From Styela clava (lineage: Eukaryota > Chordata > Ascidiacea > Stolidobranchia > Styelidae): DNA of 64,000 nucleotides. Below are positions 50,561-62,204 of the stretch, one piece after another. Below the pieces are notes generated by a model. That model made no database searches and had not been told where the DNA came from. It was given only the letters and a program-made list of their open reading frames with translations. Position numbers and translations under genes: made by a program. Location: positions 8,442,974-8,506,973 of the forward strand of contig NC_135259.1 in NCBI RefSeq assembly GCF_964204865.1, read 5' to 3'. The first letter of the stretch is position 1. Each line of letters opens with the position of its first letter.

Positions 50561-53500
50561 TTTTCGCTTTGTAGTATCTTTGTGTAATAGTTATCGATCA
50601 CAACTTAGAAGTCACCAATTTTATTCAGGAAATCTGACTAAATATCAGCATCCGAACATTCTGTTGATATTATGATATTCACAGTAAAAGAAAATACTTA
50701 TTAAGGTTCCTTCATTTTAGAGTATATACAAATCCACCTACAGCTAATATTGTAACACTGTCCTGCTAATTAGGCTCAGAAAATGTGAATTATGCGTTGT
50801 GACCAGTGTTTTCAATAACAGGGATTATCGACATTTCATAAATAACCTACGAAACAACCCTTCCAACCTCACTACCAAAATCGATCTAAAATGTAAAACT
50901 AGATAACCTTTGGTTGGGTCATGTGTATATTTAGAACTGATGGCCAACAATGCAGCTTGTCTTGACAAGATTATTGATTATCCTTCATACAGATGTCATT
51001 GCGTATGTTCTGAATAGGGGCAACTGATCGAGTGGTATAAACGAGAACTGCGAAAACCAAATATTGTATACTTAAAAGCATCTGGCATATATGCAATCCG
51101 ACAATTGCTACGGGCGACTTGAACGCAGCTATCCGTGTCCTCTCCTAAGTCCAGGCATAGTAATTTATTATTCTTACAATCACTGATGTGGAACATCGAG
51201 ATAGCCAATAATGCGATTACTCCACTAAAAACGTGCGTACCCGGTAGGAATGTAAGTTTTGGATATTTTTTCTCTAATCAAATCAGAATGTCTTGATTGG
51301 AATATTTCTAAATCTGATTTTATTTATTTAGTACATCATCATATATTATAGTTAACTTTCTGCAAATTTGGAATAACTTCATGATAAATTGTGATTAAAT
51401 AGGATTTAAGAAACTAAGGATGAAACTCTTCGGAAAAATACATTCAATGGATGCTTCAAATAACCAATCTATCTATCTATCAAAAAATTTAGTTCCTCCA
51501 AAACTGTGACCCATATATATGAAATATAACAACCTCACAAACTAAACGAAAGGACGCTTTGAATCGATGTTGTGACAACGACGCCGCGTTGCCATATGAA
51601 AGGAACCGGCAATGATAGCTGTGTTAAAGAGCCTGATGGATTTCCAACAAGTAATGGAAGAAAAAAAGAATATATATATTTATGCACGAGGAAAGGACAA
51701 TACTATATTAAATAAATATACGAAATACATTTAATATGAAGGCATAGTATATCTGAGCGGAATAAGATACAGTATAGGCCTATAGGGGAAGATAGCTAAT
51801 AAGCAATTGCGGATCATTTAACGTTGTGATATCCAGAAATGTGAAAGGAAATAATTAAAAAAAAAATAGGTTAACGAGTAATTTAATATAATAGAAAGAA
51901 TTTCCGTGCAAATATAACGTTCAATATGATCAGTAAACGCCGTGCATACTGAGATTTAATCGTAAATATATACTACTACATTTAATTTAACTCGATGAAA
52001 ACTGTACGAAAGCAGCAAACAATTTCATTCCCACCCACAATCAATTTATTAACGAAACGCGCTACGACTCGAGTAAATGAATCTATTCAATTGTGTAGCA
52101 ATACACAATTGAAGTTAAATTTAGCTTCAGTGCAAGGAAATGATTTAATTGGGACAACTTAAAAAAGTTTTAAAAAAAAAGGATAGAATCTAGACTTTCC
52201 AAATTTGAAATAAATATATATATATTACAGAATTTGATTTATTCAAACGGTATTTTATCAAGTCCTCCCTCCGCAATGGCACTGACCTATAAAAAAAAGA
52301 TAAAAAATAAACCTCTCCATCTGTAATGTTTTCCTAACTATTCGAAATTCGAATAAACCTAAATATCAGGTTATGAAAATCATTTTCGTTTTATACGCAA
52401 AATACAAATTTACATAGGCTACTTACCTATTATATATCATTCGTAAAAACGTCAAATTCAATGTTGGGACTATAGTGTTAAAATGGTTCGTGGAATTAAA
52501 TACAATTTCCTTTTACAATATACTCCACTTACAAATTTCGTTCGAAATACTCCACGGTACTCCGACACAGGTCCTGAATATTTTCTTTTGTTTCTCCCAT
52601 TCGTACGTTTTTTACACTATTCTAAATAAAAAATATTTAGTTTCCAAACATTTCTTTCTGTATGAAGAATTCCTTTCATTATGACCAAAAGCTCCTAACA
52701 GTACAAAATCGATCCCTTTTCTATCAAAGCAGTCAAGTTGTTAAACATATATATTAATTCTAAAATTGTGAGATTGAACGGAATAAATAGCTCTTCGGAT
52801 ATTGACTAGGAAATCTAAAAATAACAAAAATTGAATTTGCAATATAATTGTTAACAACGTTCCTTCAAACAACCTTCAAAAACGAATAACATAATTTGAA
52901 ACCAATAATTACTTTAGATATCATGCACACTACCAAGTCGCGTGCCCTTCTTCCAGGGTAACTTACGTGTTTGCTGTATGCGTAAAATTTCCTTCCTCAG
53001 TATTGTGTTGTTTTGATTTGTCAATGCGGGATTTCCTGGTAACATTTTTGCCTTTGCCTCCGATTACCAGTCTAATATTAGGTTTCATAAAATCTCACAA
53101 TCATGTTAGGTTGATTGCCGTTCGTTTTTCGTAGGTATGATTTTCTGTTCAGAGAACCAGAACATACTACTAATCATTTTACTGCAATGAAATAAACATC
53201 AACAAAACATATATATTGCTAACCGTGGAATATTTTGCCAACTACAGCTTTACTCGACTGCGTTTGAAAGAGATGAACAAGCCCTACATTGCACTGTCTT
53301 TCATTCTGAAAATATTCTACCCGATTTGCCGAATTTCAGCGCGAAACTAATGGAAGTTTTCACTGTTAATGAATTTTAGCGAAAATTGCAAGTAACCTTG
53401 AAATACTCACAATAAAACTATATAAGCCACGGCGACCAAATTTGGAGACCAGAAACTACAGGCAATTGCAATCTGGGAAAATATCTCTTTCTGTCTAACT

Positions 53501-53678
53501 AACCCTAGTTACTATTCATAAAGAGCATATGAAAATACAATACCAATGATTTTTTTGTCGTCTCAAATGGAAGAAATTAACTAAACAATGTATGATATAT
53601 ATACAATGAGTGAAAAAAGTGTGCATATGGAATGAGTGGAAGGTAGAGGCACTGTTACATTGCAATACAATATAAAAA
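50561..53678. other. Intergenic region, no gene recognised
   Basis: AT-rich sequence with microsatellite-like TA runs (51.66-51.73 kb, 52.21 kb). No coding region supported. The KMO promoter should lie just right of 50560 but no TATA box was identified. Confidence 0.4.
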
Positions 53679-56355
53679 TTATTCTTTCCAATAATGCTTC
53701 TGTGTGTGAAATTTTTTAAAACATGGAGTAATGCATAGTGGCACTTTGCACAACTCACACATGTAAGAAGTTCTTTTGTTGTATTTTTTCTTTCGAGATC
53801 CTGTTGCAGCACTGTATCTTGAAGCTATCGCACTGCATACTCTGCAGGTTCTTGTCGGATGTTCAGCACTTGGAGTTGCTGGCATGTAAGAAGGAAAATG
53901 TCTACCAGAAAATCGTGATGTCCAAGTTGTATCTGAAGAAAGGCCAAATCCTGATCCTTCAACAGCACCAGTTTCAGCAAATTGGTGGGAAATATTCTCA
54001 ATGAATTGTAGTAGCGATAATTTTTTCTTTGAATCTGTCTGTAGAAGATTGTATACTTTTTGAGAATTCACGATTGCTAAATTGATCAAGTGGAAAAACA
54101 TTTTGATGTACCATTTTACAGTTTTTCGGTTTGTTCCGTAGTAACTCAGCATTTGATCACTTTTGTCCACACCTCCCATGTGACGATTGTAGTCATCTAC
54201 AATGACAGGCTTTAATTTATCTTTCCTTCCACCAGGAGCTCTTACTGACACTGTAGTCATTGCATCATTGTGCACAGTGGACAGCATGATGACATCTTTC
54301 TTATCTTTCCATTTGAGGGCTAAGAGTTTGCCCCGACGACAGGAGAGAATTGAACCCCGCCTCAAATTTTGACCTAGATATTCTTTTGGCATTTCTTTTC
54401 TGTTTATCATACATGTGCCAACGGCATATGTATTCCTTTGAGACAGAGCATCATAAAGTTTGGGGGACGAATAGTACCTGTCCATATATATTATATGCCC
54501 TTTGTCCATGATCTTCTCGCAAAGATTCATCACAAGATTGAAAGGGGAAGAATCTCCTACACTTGTTGCGATTTTGAAACCGAAGCAGTAGCCAGACTCA
54601 GCTTCACATACTTCAAATAATTTAATTCCCCACTTATGTGGTTTGGCTGGATTATATGCCCGAAATCTCACTTGTCCTTTGAAAGGACACGTCCCTTCAT
54701 CCAAAGATATTTTTTGCTTAGGATACAGAATATTTTCAAATTTTTCATGTAACAGATCTATGACAGGACGAATCTTGTGCAATGGGTCATGACCAACTGT
54801 CCCATATGGTGCATATGTGCTGCTGTCATTGAACTTTAGCATCCATAATATTGATGTAAATCTGTTTCGGGACATGAGAGACGGACAAAAGGTTTCTGCA
54901 TAAGTGGGACTTGTTGACCAGTACAGTCGCAACTGCGGTTTTCTGACTATGCCGGTGTGGAGCATTATTGCAAAAAAAATCTTCAATTCGGGGATTGTAA
55001 CTGGTTTCCAGGTTCTCAATATTGAACGGGGGGAAGCGGATGACTGAGAAGCACTAATTTTTTGTGCGGCATATAAATTTGTCTGGTCTTTGATATTTTC
55101 AAACAATTCATTAGTAAGAAATTTGCTGACTACATTGATTGGTGTCAAATCACCACATGATATATTAATTCTCGGGACACCAGTGAAAGGTGGAATGTTA
55201 GGGGGTTGACTTGGGTCTCCTGGCCAAGAGGAAGGTGGGGGTTCAAAGTTCACTGGCACAATCGCCCTAGGAGTTATAACAGGCTCCGGTTGTGGAGGAG
55301 ATACTTCCAGACTCCTACGCCGTCCTCTCGACCATGTTCTTTTCAATGGTCTGCCTCTTGATTTTGTTCTTCCTGTAGGAGTCGTGCTTATGGAGGCAGA
55401 TGAGTTACTTGGTACATCCAAACTGGAAAATTTCCTTTTTGATGGTGGAGTTGTGGGTTCATCGGAAAAGGAGGTCGAAACGTCTTCCGACTCCCACTCA
55501 TCTCCAGAACTGTAAATGAACAATTTTAATCAATTATAATGTACATCTGCTGAGTAATATTTGAATAAATATCAAGAACAGATTTATAAGATATATCAGT
55601 ATATAGGGCCAATATATTCAGATATCTGTCTGTCAGTGGCGGCTTGTAACTCAATCAGTCATTTCATTCAAGCTTCGTTCGGAACTTGTGGCCTCGCTTT
55701 GGGCAAACTTAACATAAAAAGTAAGTATTTTCAATATTGCAAGTCACCCTGGCAAAAACATAATGCTGTGATGAACATAAACTTAGCTTATATCGAGACT
55801 GTTGAAAAAAAACAACGGAAAGTAGGGTCTCATATAGTTTCGTACCTAACATACTTCTAGTGGGCGTAGCATAACAATTTTTTCACGTGTCAATCCTAAC
55901 CCCCACCTGACCACAACATCCAAAAATTACGTCACTACGACGTCAGAGTGACGTAATAGAGCCCTTCAAACTATGCGAACTGTCATCCAAGACGCCCAGA
56001 CGAGAACCCGAAACCGAACAGCCATTTTTCTCGTTTTCTCGTCGCAACGACCCCGATAGGAGAGAGATCGCTGACGTTAGTCAATTCTTTATCGTCAGAT
56101 CGTCGGCGCCGATGGCATTTCGAGCGATCATACGAGAATTTGGCAAGCTCTATGACGTATTTGTGACGTCGTAGTGACGTAATTTTTGGATGGCGTAGTC
56201 AGGTGAGGGTTAGGATTGTCATGTCAAAAATTGTTATGCTACGCCTACTAGAAGTACGTTAGGTACGAAGCTACACAAGACCCCGGAAAGCATACCTGAA
56301 TCACTTACCTCTCATCAAAATCACTTTCCACCTCACTTCCCGAAGATAATTCCAT
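53679..56355 (-). CDS. Intact piggyBac-type transposase, two exons, 625 aa
   Basis: Exon 1 (56355-56309) starts at MELSSGSEVESDFDE and is joined in phase to exon 2 (55509-53679) by GTAAGT and TTTACAG sites. Domains: acidic Ser-rich N-terminus, Arg-rich region (about 60-82), DDE core with the three catalytic aspartates near residues 286 (ISLDEG), 359 (IYMDRY) and 464 (HMGGVDKSD), and a C-terminal cysteine finger (CRVC, YMCELCKVPLC, CFKKFH). No stop or frameshift occurs over 1878 nt. The family cuts and pastes at TTAA. No convincing TTAA-flanked TIRs were found, so it may be an immobilised or domesticated gene. A possible TATA (CATATATATTG) lies about 75 bp upstream of the ATG. Confidence 0.9.
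55825..56283. mobile_element. Foldback MITE with 9-bp target duplication (MULE-like)
   Basis: About 100 bp at each end are inverted copies of each other. The left end is GGGTCTCATATAGTTTCGTA and the inverse of the right end is GGGTCTTGTGTAGCTTCGTA. Further in, CCATCCAAAAATTACGTC and ACTACGACGTC are shared. The flanks are CGGAAAGTA (55816-55824) and CGGAAAGCA (56284-56292), nine bases with one mismatch. Nine-base duplications and long inverted ends are typical of Mutator-like elements. No coding region. It sits in the intron of the piggyBac gene, about 15-25 bp from that intron's donor. Confidence 0.75.
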
Positions 56356-56694
56356 GTTAAAATTTCCAAACAGAATGCTGCAGCGCCAATAAAGTTATAA
56401 CTAACACAACACAGTCAACAATATATATGCGGTCGGCTTTCTGCAACGCCGTCTTTGTAAACAACCGGCGTGTTCCCACCGTCACACGGACGTGTTGAAG
56501 CGGAACAGTGACGTCAAAAAGTCGAGGGGGTATACCGCTTCTGCGTTCGATCCCACTAGCCCAAGTATGCGCTGAAGCGCTTACGCGTTCAGAAAAATAT
56601 ACTTTTTTAATATTTCAACTGTGAAGTCGAATATTTAATGGCCTACTTCATTCTTTCTCCTCAATGCTGTGTTTTCTGCTCAGAGTTGGTCAAA
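56356..56694. promoter_or_regulatory. Upstream region of the piggyBac-type gene
   Basis: Between the piggyBac gene and the THAP element. A TATA-like stretch (minus CATATATATTG, around 56420-56430) is the only promoter motif seen. No TTAA-flanked TIR was recognised. Confidence 0.3.
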
Positions 56695-56983
56695 CCAATG
56701 ACATTAAACAACATGATAGGCAACTCTGACGTCACTCCATAAGACTACAGGCAAAACATTGTATTTCATGATACGCTCCAATGCACATATTTCTCGTCGC
56801 CTTTCGCGTCCGTTTTCCGCTCGCTTTTGCTACTCGGCGTCTTTTTTACGTGTAGTACCTGCCTTTTTGCGCCTGTAACGAAACAAAATAATCTCTATAT
56901 CTAAAAAGTTTTGCTTACTTGGAAAGCTGGAATAACAGGCAAGCTGTAAAGAGCAATTCTGGACATCATAGACGTTTTTTTTT

Positions 56984-57062
56984 ATCAGAGAAGATTACAA
57001 ACGCGATAGCGGAAAGATTTGTGTGGAACATTTTGCAGATAATGACAAAGTTCAAAGTTAGT
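56984..57062 (+). pseudogene. C-terminal half of a THAP zinc finger
   Basis: The frame reads IREDYKRDSGKICVEHFADN, then DKVQS and a stop. The C...H spacing with ICxEHF followed by an aromatic/acidic tail matches the end of THAP DNA-binding domains, which occur in several transposase families and in host THAP proteins. A polypyrimidine acceptor-like sequence (GACGTTTTTTTTTATCAG) precedes it, so it may be an exon. The N-terminal half with the two other zinc ligands was not found nearby. Confidence 0.45.
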
Positions 57063-57985
57063 AATTTTTATGTTTGCGCTTAATCATTGAAATTTCATTT
57101 AAAGAGGGTGTCATACAAAACTGTGCTGCGATACAATTCCATAACACAAAGTTTGCACCTATCGAACTTGCTTTTGTAGGTGAATTTATTAGACATATTA
57201 CATATTCAGTTAATCGTAGGTAACATTGCTGGTACATAATGCATCGTAGATAGGTTTGTTTAAATTTAGGAATTTAGCTCATAGCCCACTAATTAATATT
57301 ATCTTCTATGCAGGAGGTTGCAGGGCTGAATTCAACTTGCAGCCTTACCGATCACCTGACGATGCTCATTTAGTTTCGCTCGAGCAAGTCTTCTTGAAAT
57401 GCTTGTGTGGATGGAAACTACCCATATTTTTTGCCTTCCTCCGATTTTAGATAAATTTATTCTGAGGGATTTCGCATATAATTCTCACTGATTGTTGGCT
57501 GTTTATAATTCCTATTGATTGTGAATTCTGATTATAACAATGAGTTGAAAATTTTTTTACCTAATTTACTGGCACCTTTTTCTTGTCAATACTCCAAGCT
57601 GAGGTAATAAACATGACAATACATTTATGTCATCTGGAAGCAAAATATGCACACTAATTATTAGTTTGGCACATTGAGATAATACATCATGACAGAAAAT
57701 ACAAGTTAAAGATATGTATGACCATCACATGGTAATTAAAATTAAAAAAAATTAATAGGGGCTGTGGAGTATGGAAAGTTCAAGACAAAGAAAAGAACAA
57801 ATGTTCATAGCTCATGAACTCTCAATTTTGCCTCCATTGCTTTGTGAAGGCCAATATATTTCGAGTGGCTGAATTGGTTTACCTTTATGATAGCAACGAT
57901 TTTGTATTTAATATAGCGAGATTATTTCAATTTAATTGAAGTGATATAATTTCCCAAAGCAATGCTTGAATCGTCTAGAATAGAT

Positions 57986-59172
57986 CAGTGGTGTCAAACT
58001 CATGGGTTTTCGAGAGCCGCATTGCATTTTGAAAATTGTAAAAAGAGCCGCAAACAGTTTTTGATAATGTATACTTAAAAGATATTTTTAAGATAGTTTT
58101 AGTTTGTGACATATATTGTGATGCAACTAAACAGTTGGATTAAGTTTTATTATTTTCTTCAATTTCAAATGCAATTACATATTAATATTTGTATTCCACT
58201 ATTATTGCAACATTTGCAAGTTACAGTATTTATTATAGAAAATCGTAAAATTCTATGTACAACCATCAAAATCATTTTTGAACAAGCTTTGAATAAGGAA
58301 AGAATAATACATACACTAAAAATAACTTAATCTAAATATATGAACCTAAAATTAACAAAAATACTACAGTATAAACTCAATGTTTTTTAATTACATTTGT
58401 CCTGACGTTTGGCATCTTCTTTGTGTCACCAGCATACTAAGGCCAGTCTGAAATGATTTTATAGTACCAACTCTAACTAACGAGGCCACATGATCATGGG
58501 TTTATCTGGATCTTTACGAATGTTTAATTAATTCCAGTAATGCAAAAAAGTTACTTTTATCATTTCATGTATAGATCAGTAAAAAAACAAATGACAGATT
58601 TTTTCGACAAGACATTTCGCACTACATTGCGTGGCATATGATTGCTTGAATTATTATTGATATTGATTTTTAGTAACTAAGTCGTTGTATAATTATATTA
58701 ATATACAAACACATGGAAATTTTCTGTTCGAAGTTGGTCTTCGAATTTGTCATATTGACTGCTGAGCTTATTGTGTTTTTTGATTGTATTGACGGAAATA
58801 TGACAACTTAAACAATGTGCTTCAGAATTTTGTGAAGAGCAGAAATGTTACAACTCCCATTTTCTTCGAAAATGCCACCTTCTTCATGTACTTTGCGTTT
58901 AATTTAATTACTCAAGTGTTTTATTCAAGTATTCTTTTGCTAGCTTGATGTGTATTCTTAATTGGGTCAAAATGTGGACAAAAAAATTAATATTCCAAAA
59001 CTACTTTCAGTAAATTGTTTTCTGTGTGAATAATCAATTTCACTTTAGAAAGTTTGAAAATCTATTACATTTAGATAAAAAAAAAAAAACTTCAAAAATA
59101 CCATTACAATTATTGTTAAGCGTTCGAGGGCCGCACTGGAAGTTCTCTGGGGCCGCGAGTTTGAGATCCCTG
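57986..59172. mobile_element. hAT-type non-autonomous element, nested in the THAP element
   Basis: Left end CAGTGGTGTCAAACTCATGG and right end GCGAGTTTGAGATCCCTG are inverse-related (CAGGGATCTCAAACTCGC). The left 8-bp flank GAATAGAT and the right flank GTCTAGAT agree at six positions, as expected for an old hAT duplication. GAGCCGCATTGCATTTTG and GGGCCGCACTGGAAGTTC mark the subterminal regions. No transposase ORF is present. Confidence 0.6.
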
Positions 59173-60805
59173 GTCTAGATTGAAGTTGTTCAAAAAATAT
59201 ATGATAGTATTTTATCATGAATGATGATTATACCCCTTCCGGAATTTCTTCTATAGTACTACCAAAAGTTGATGAACCAAATATAACACAGGTGCAGTGA
59301 GGTACCCGTAATCCTCATTTCCAAAGCTGTTTTAAGTATGTCTGGCGTGTTTTGTGCCTTTTTACAAATAAGACCGCTTATGCAATCTTACGCTTTGGAA
59401 TTTTTAGTTATTTTCCTCAAGCCCTGCAGGATGTGGGGGCCATACACAACTCTACCGGAGGGTCAAATGTCTTTGCATGCCTCCATAGGTTGTTTTTCTA
59501 TTGCAATTTTCAATTGCATTATATTTCTTGGAATCACACTGTCACTGATATGTCGCCAGACTTCTGATATCTCACCGTCTGCTATAGTTGTCCTGTGAAT
59601 AAATAATAGGAAATTGAGATTAGACGAATAGTTGAAAGTTTTGCTTTATGTCGGCTTAATTTCTTGATTGATATACTTACTATTTCTGCTATTGCCTCTT
59701 GTGCTGCAAGAGTCTCACAATGCTTAGACAGGTTTGTCCACAACTTTCACATCTGAAAAAAGAGAGGAGATTTATTAATTTTCGTTAAGAATAAATAAAG
59801 CAGTCTATATGATTCAGAATGGAAAAGCTAATAAATCCAATATCTCATGTTTTATTTAAAAAATATTTTACTGAATTTGGTATATAAACCAACTAATAAA
59901 AGGGTTTAGTCAGAAAATTACAAGCATTCGTGGCTCCAAATACTTGAGAAATCAGACTATACAATATAGACCGGTATGAGTGAAATGTTAGGTGAACTTG
60001 TTAACACTTTGATTCAATACGCAAATAAAAGTGAATGCGTAATAGTATGTTACATGAACTATTTGAAACCATAAGGGGTAAGTAAATATGTAATTTCGGC
60101 AAATGGGCAACTACGTACCGTACTGAATTAATAACTTCGTAGTATTTGACAAAGGCTGGCTTTCCCACATGTACTTAACAGTGCGATGCCCGGGTGTGAT
60201 ATACAACAATAGTATTCACCTTACCTTTTACCGATTTCTTTTTACCCCAACTTTCAAAAATATCATTAAAATCGACAACAACTGTCAAAGCAGACACGAA
60301 CACCATTCGTGCTACGCCTTGAAAGCAGCACACATCCGCTCGTTTTCGTCTCGTCAAGTATGTGCATTGGAGCGTGCTATCGAATACGATCTTCGGACAA
60401 AAATGCCGGAGTTGCGCATCATGTTGTTTAATGTCATTGGTCAAACTTAAAAATTTATTTCACATTGAATATTCCCATTACCTAATAATTACAAAAAGTG
60501 AACGTAATGGGGAAGACAAAATAAACTAGGCTAACTGAGATCTGAGACGATTTCCTTTCCTCGTATAGTTAATATGTGGATCCTTATCTCAGTAGGCATT
60601 TGTTTCTGACGCCTAATAATTCAGTTTAAATAAAGGTGAGAAATTTAATCGAACATACAGATCAATAGCAGAAAAATATTTCAACATAGCTCCTTTATAA
60701 TACAAGAGAGCAATGCTCAAATATATGGACACGCAGAACAATTCCCCAAAAATCATATGCGGTGACCAACGACTAACATACCGGCGGTGACTTACCAGTA
60801 CCTGT

Positions 60806-61055
60806 ATCGGGGTACCGTGACGGTACAGGGACTGTCATAGATATTTTAGGTCCTGTGACAATTGAAACATCAGTTGAAATATCTCGTGATATGAGTCAAT
60901 TATGTACCGTATTATCGGATCAGGTACCGAACCACAGTCAAACATTTCACATAAAAACGTTACTAAATAACATGCGTCAACTTAACACCAGCCGAATCGG
61001 GGTACAATTTTTGGTACAGTGACTGTCATAGCCGTTTAGGGCTGATGGACAATTC
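60806..61055. repeat. Two diverged copies of a short unit
   Basis: ATCGGGGTAC followed by GGTACAG(G/T)GACTGTCATAG and a TTTAGG...GACAATT stretch occurs at 60806-60864 and again at 60996-61055. Copies differ at several sites and the region between them shares no further identity noticed. Confidence 0.5.
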
Positions 61056-61364
61056 GACTACACGGACAACTCACCAGGCCTAGGGTGGTGTAGCCAGTCT
61101 GCGGACAATTTCATTCAAACCGCTATAAAACAAAAACCAATATATCTAACCCGTTAATTTTTTCACCGTGGGTGCATTGGCGGCATTTATTCTACACGCT
61201 AAACCTCGTATTAACTTTCTACGACAAAGGGTTAAAGCTATACAAATCCCCAAAGTACGGCACTCGAAAGACGTATTTGCGACCGAACGACCGGTGTGCG
61301 ACCACGAATTTCAAGCCTTGATCATCCTTTCTGCTGCGTCGAGACAATCGCATACGCAGCCATA

Positions 61365-61579
61365 CAGCAATCAAACAGACAAAACACGGTGGTCGCAAAT
61401 TGGTTGACAATTGTTGGTCTTGTGACAGCGTGAAAACATTGGGCTTCTAATTGCATTTCTGACCGTCATATATTTCAAGAACACGGTTATTTCGAACAAA
61501 ACTCGTTAAATTATAAACAAAGCACCACATCACAGCAATCAAACAGACGAAAACACGGTGGCCGCAAATTGGTTGACAA
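61365..61579. repeat. Pair of nearly identical 45-bp repeats
   Basis: CAGCAATCAAACAGAC followed by AAAACACGGTGG(T/C)CGCAAATTGG occurs at 61365-61410 and 61533-61579. A separate block, TTGTGACAGCGTGAA, also recurs at about 61421 and 61814. This suggests a local duplication inside a repeat whose right part is the dispersed repeat at 61890. Confidence 0.5.
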
Positions 61580-61889
61580 AGATATTATCGACGTATCGGA
61601 AATGCACACCCCCTATTCCCCCTCCTTCAAATGTAGAAACGCGAAACTTTCAAATATGGTTAAAAGAAACACAACTCTACCCACCTGCCAAGTTTCATCT
61701 TTTTATTTCTCATATTTGTATGGATTTTCAAGCTTTTGTCAGCTACGAGTTAGTTCAGTGTCACCGCGCTGTGTTACGGTACCAGAACTTCCCTATCTTT
61801 AGAAGGTCCTGTCTTGTGACAGCGTGAATTGAAATTGCAAGATGGTCCGTTGGACACAAAATGGCGTCCGATATCCCTAGAACGTTTAG

Positions 61890-62116
61890 TGACGTCATAG
61901 CAAACAAAAACAAATCTTACAGAGCTAACAGAAATATTTGAAATAAATAAAAGTAATAGCCTTCTGGAGAAAAATTTCATCTTCAACCACTGAAAATTTC
62001 AAAGCAATTAGTCCAGTAATCAAAGAGAAAAGCGACTTTTTAAAAACGTGTCAAAGAAAAAGAACAACAACAACAACATAATATTGAAACGATCGTTATG
62101 TCCACTACGTGTCCAA
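61890..62116 (-). repeat. Dispersed repeat, copy B (inverted relative to copy A)
   Basis: The minus strand reads GGACACGTAGTGGACATAAC onward with the same blocks as copy A at 10569-10736, including AATTGCTTTGAAATTTTCAG and CTCCAGAAGGCTATTACTTT. It ends near TGACGTCACT. It is about 60 bp longer than copy A because of extra internal sequence. Confidence 0.7.
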
Positions 62117-62204
62117 TAATTTCCATCCTGATCGTAAGTAAGAATATCAGGTGGGTGAACTTATAGACAGTGCTCCATTAATCGCTAATTAGGCATTCAC
62201 TTAC

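Larger units (their letters stand above)
56695..60440. mobile_element. 3.7-kb DNA transposon with 32-bp TIRs and THAP remnant
   Basis: The left end starts CCAATGACATTAAACAACAT and the inverse of the right end is identical over the first 23 bases, with about 30 of 32 matching. A second shared block CGCTCCAATGCACATA lies about 70 bp further in on both sides. Both ends are flanked by TCAAA (56690-56694 and 60441-60445), consistent with a 5-bp duplication. A THAP C-terminal half lies at 56984-57062. A transposase catalytic domain was not found, and minus-strand ORFs near 59.4-59.6 kb could not be identified. Superfamily unassigned; the length of the duplication fits none of the common THAP groups cleanly. 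Confidence 0.7.

Noticed and set aside
53497..53512. CTAACCCTAGTTAC as a piggyBac end
   Set aside because: The flank is CTAA, not TTAA, and no inverse copy was found on the other side of the gene.
59338..60450. ORFs on both strands at the right half of the THAP element as its transposase
   Set aside because: Open on both strands, no catalytic motif recognised, and splice phases between the candidate pieces do not agree.
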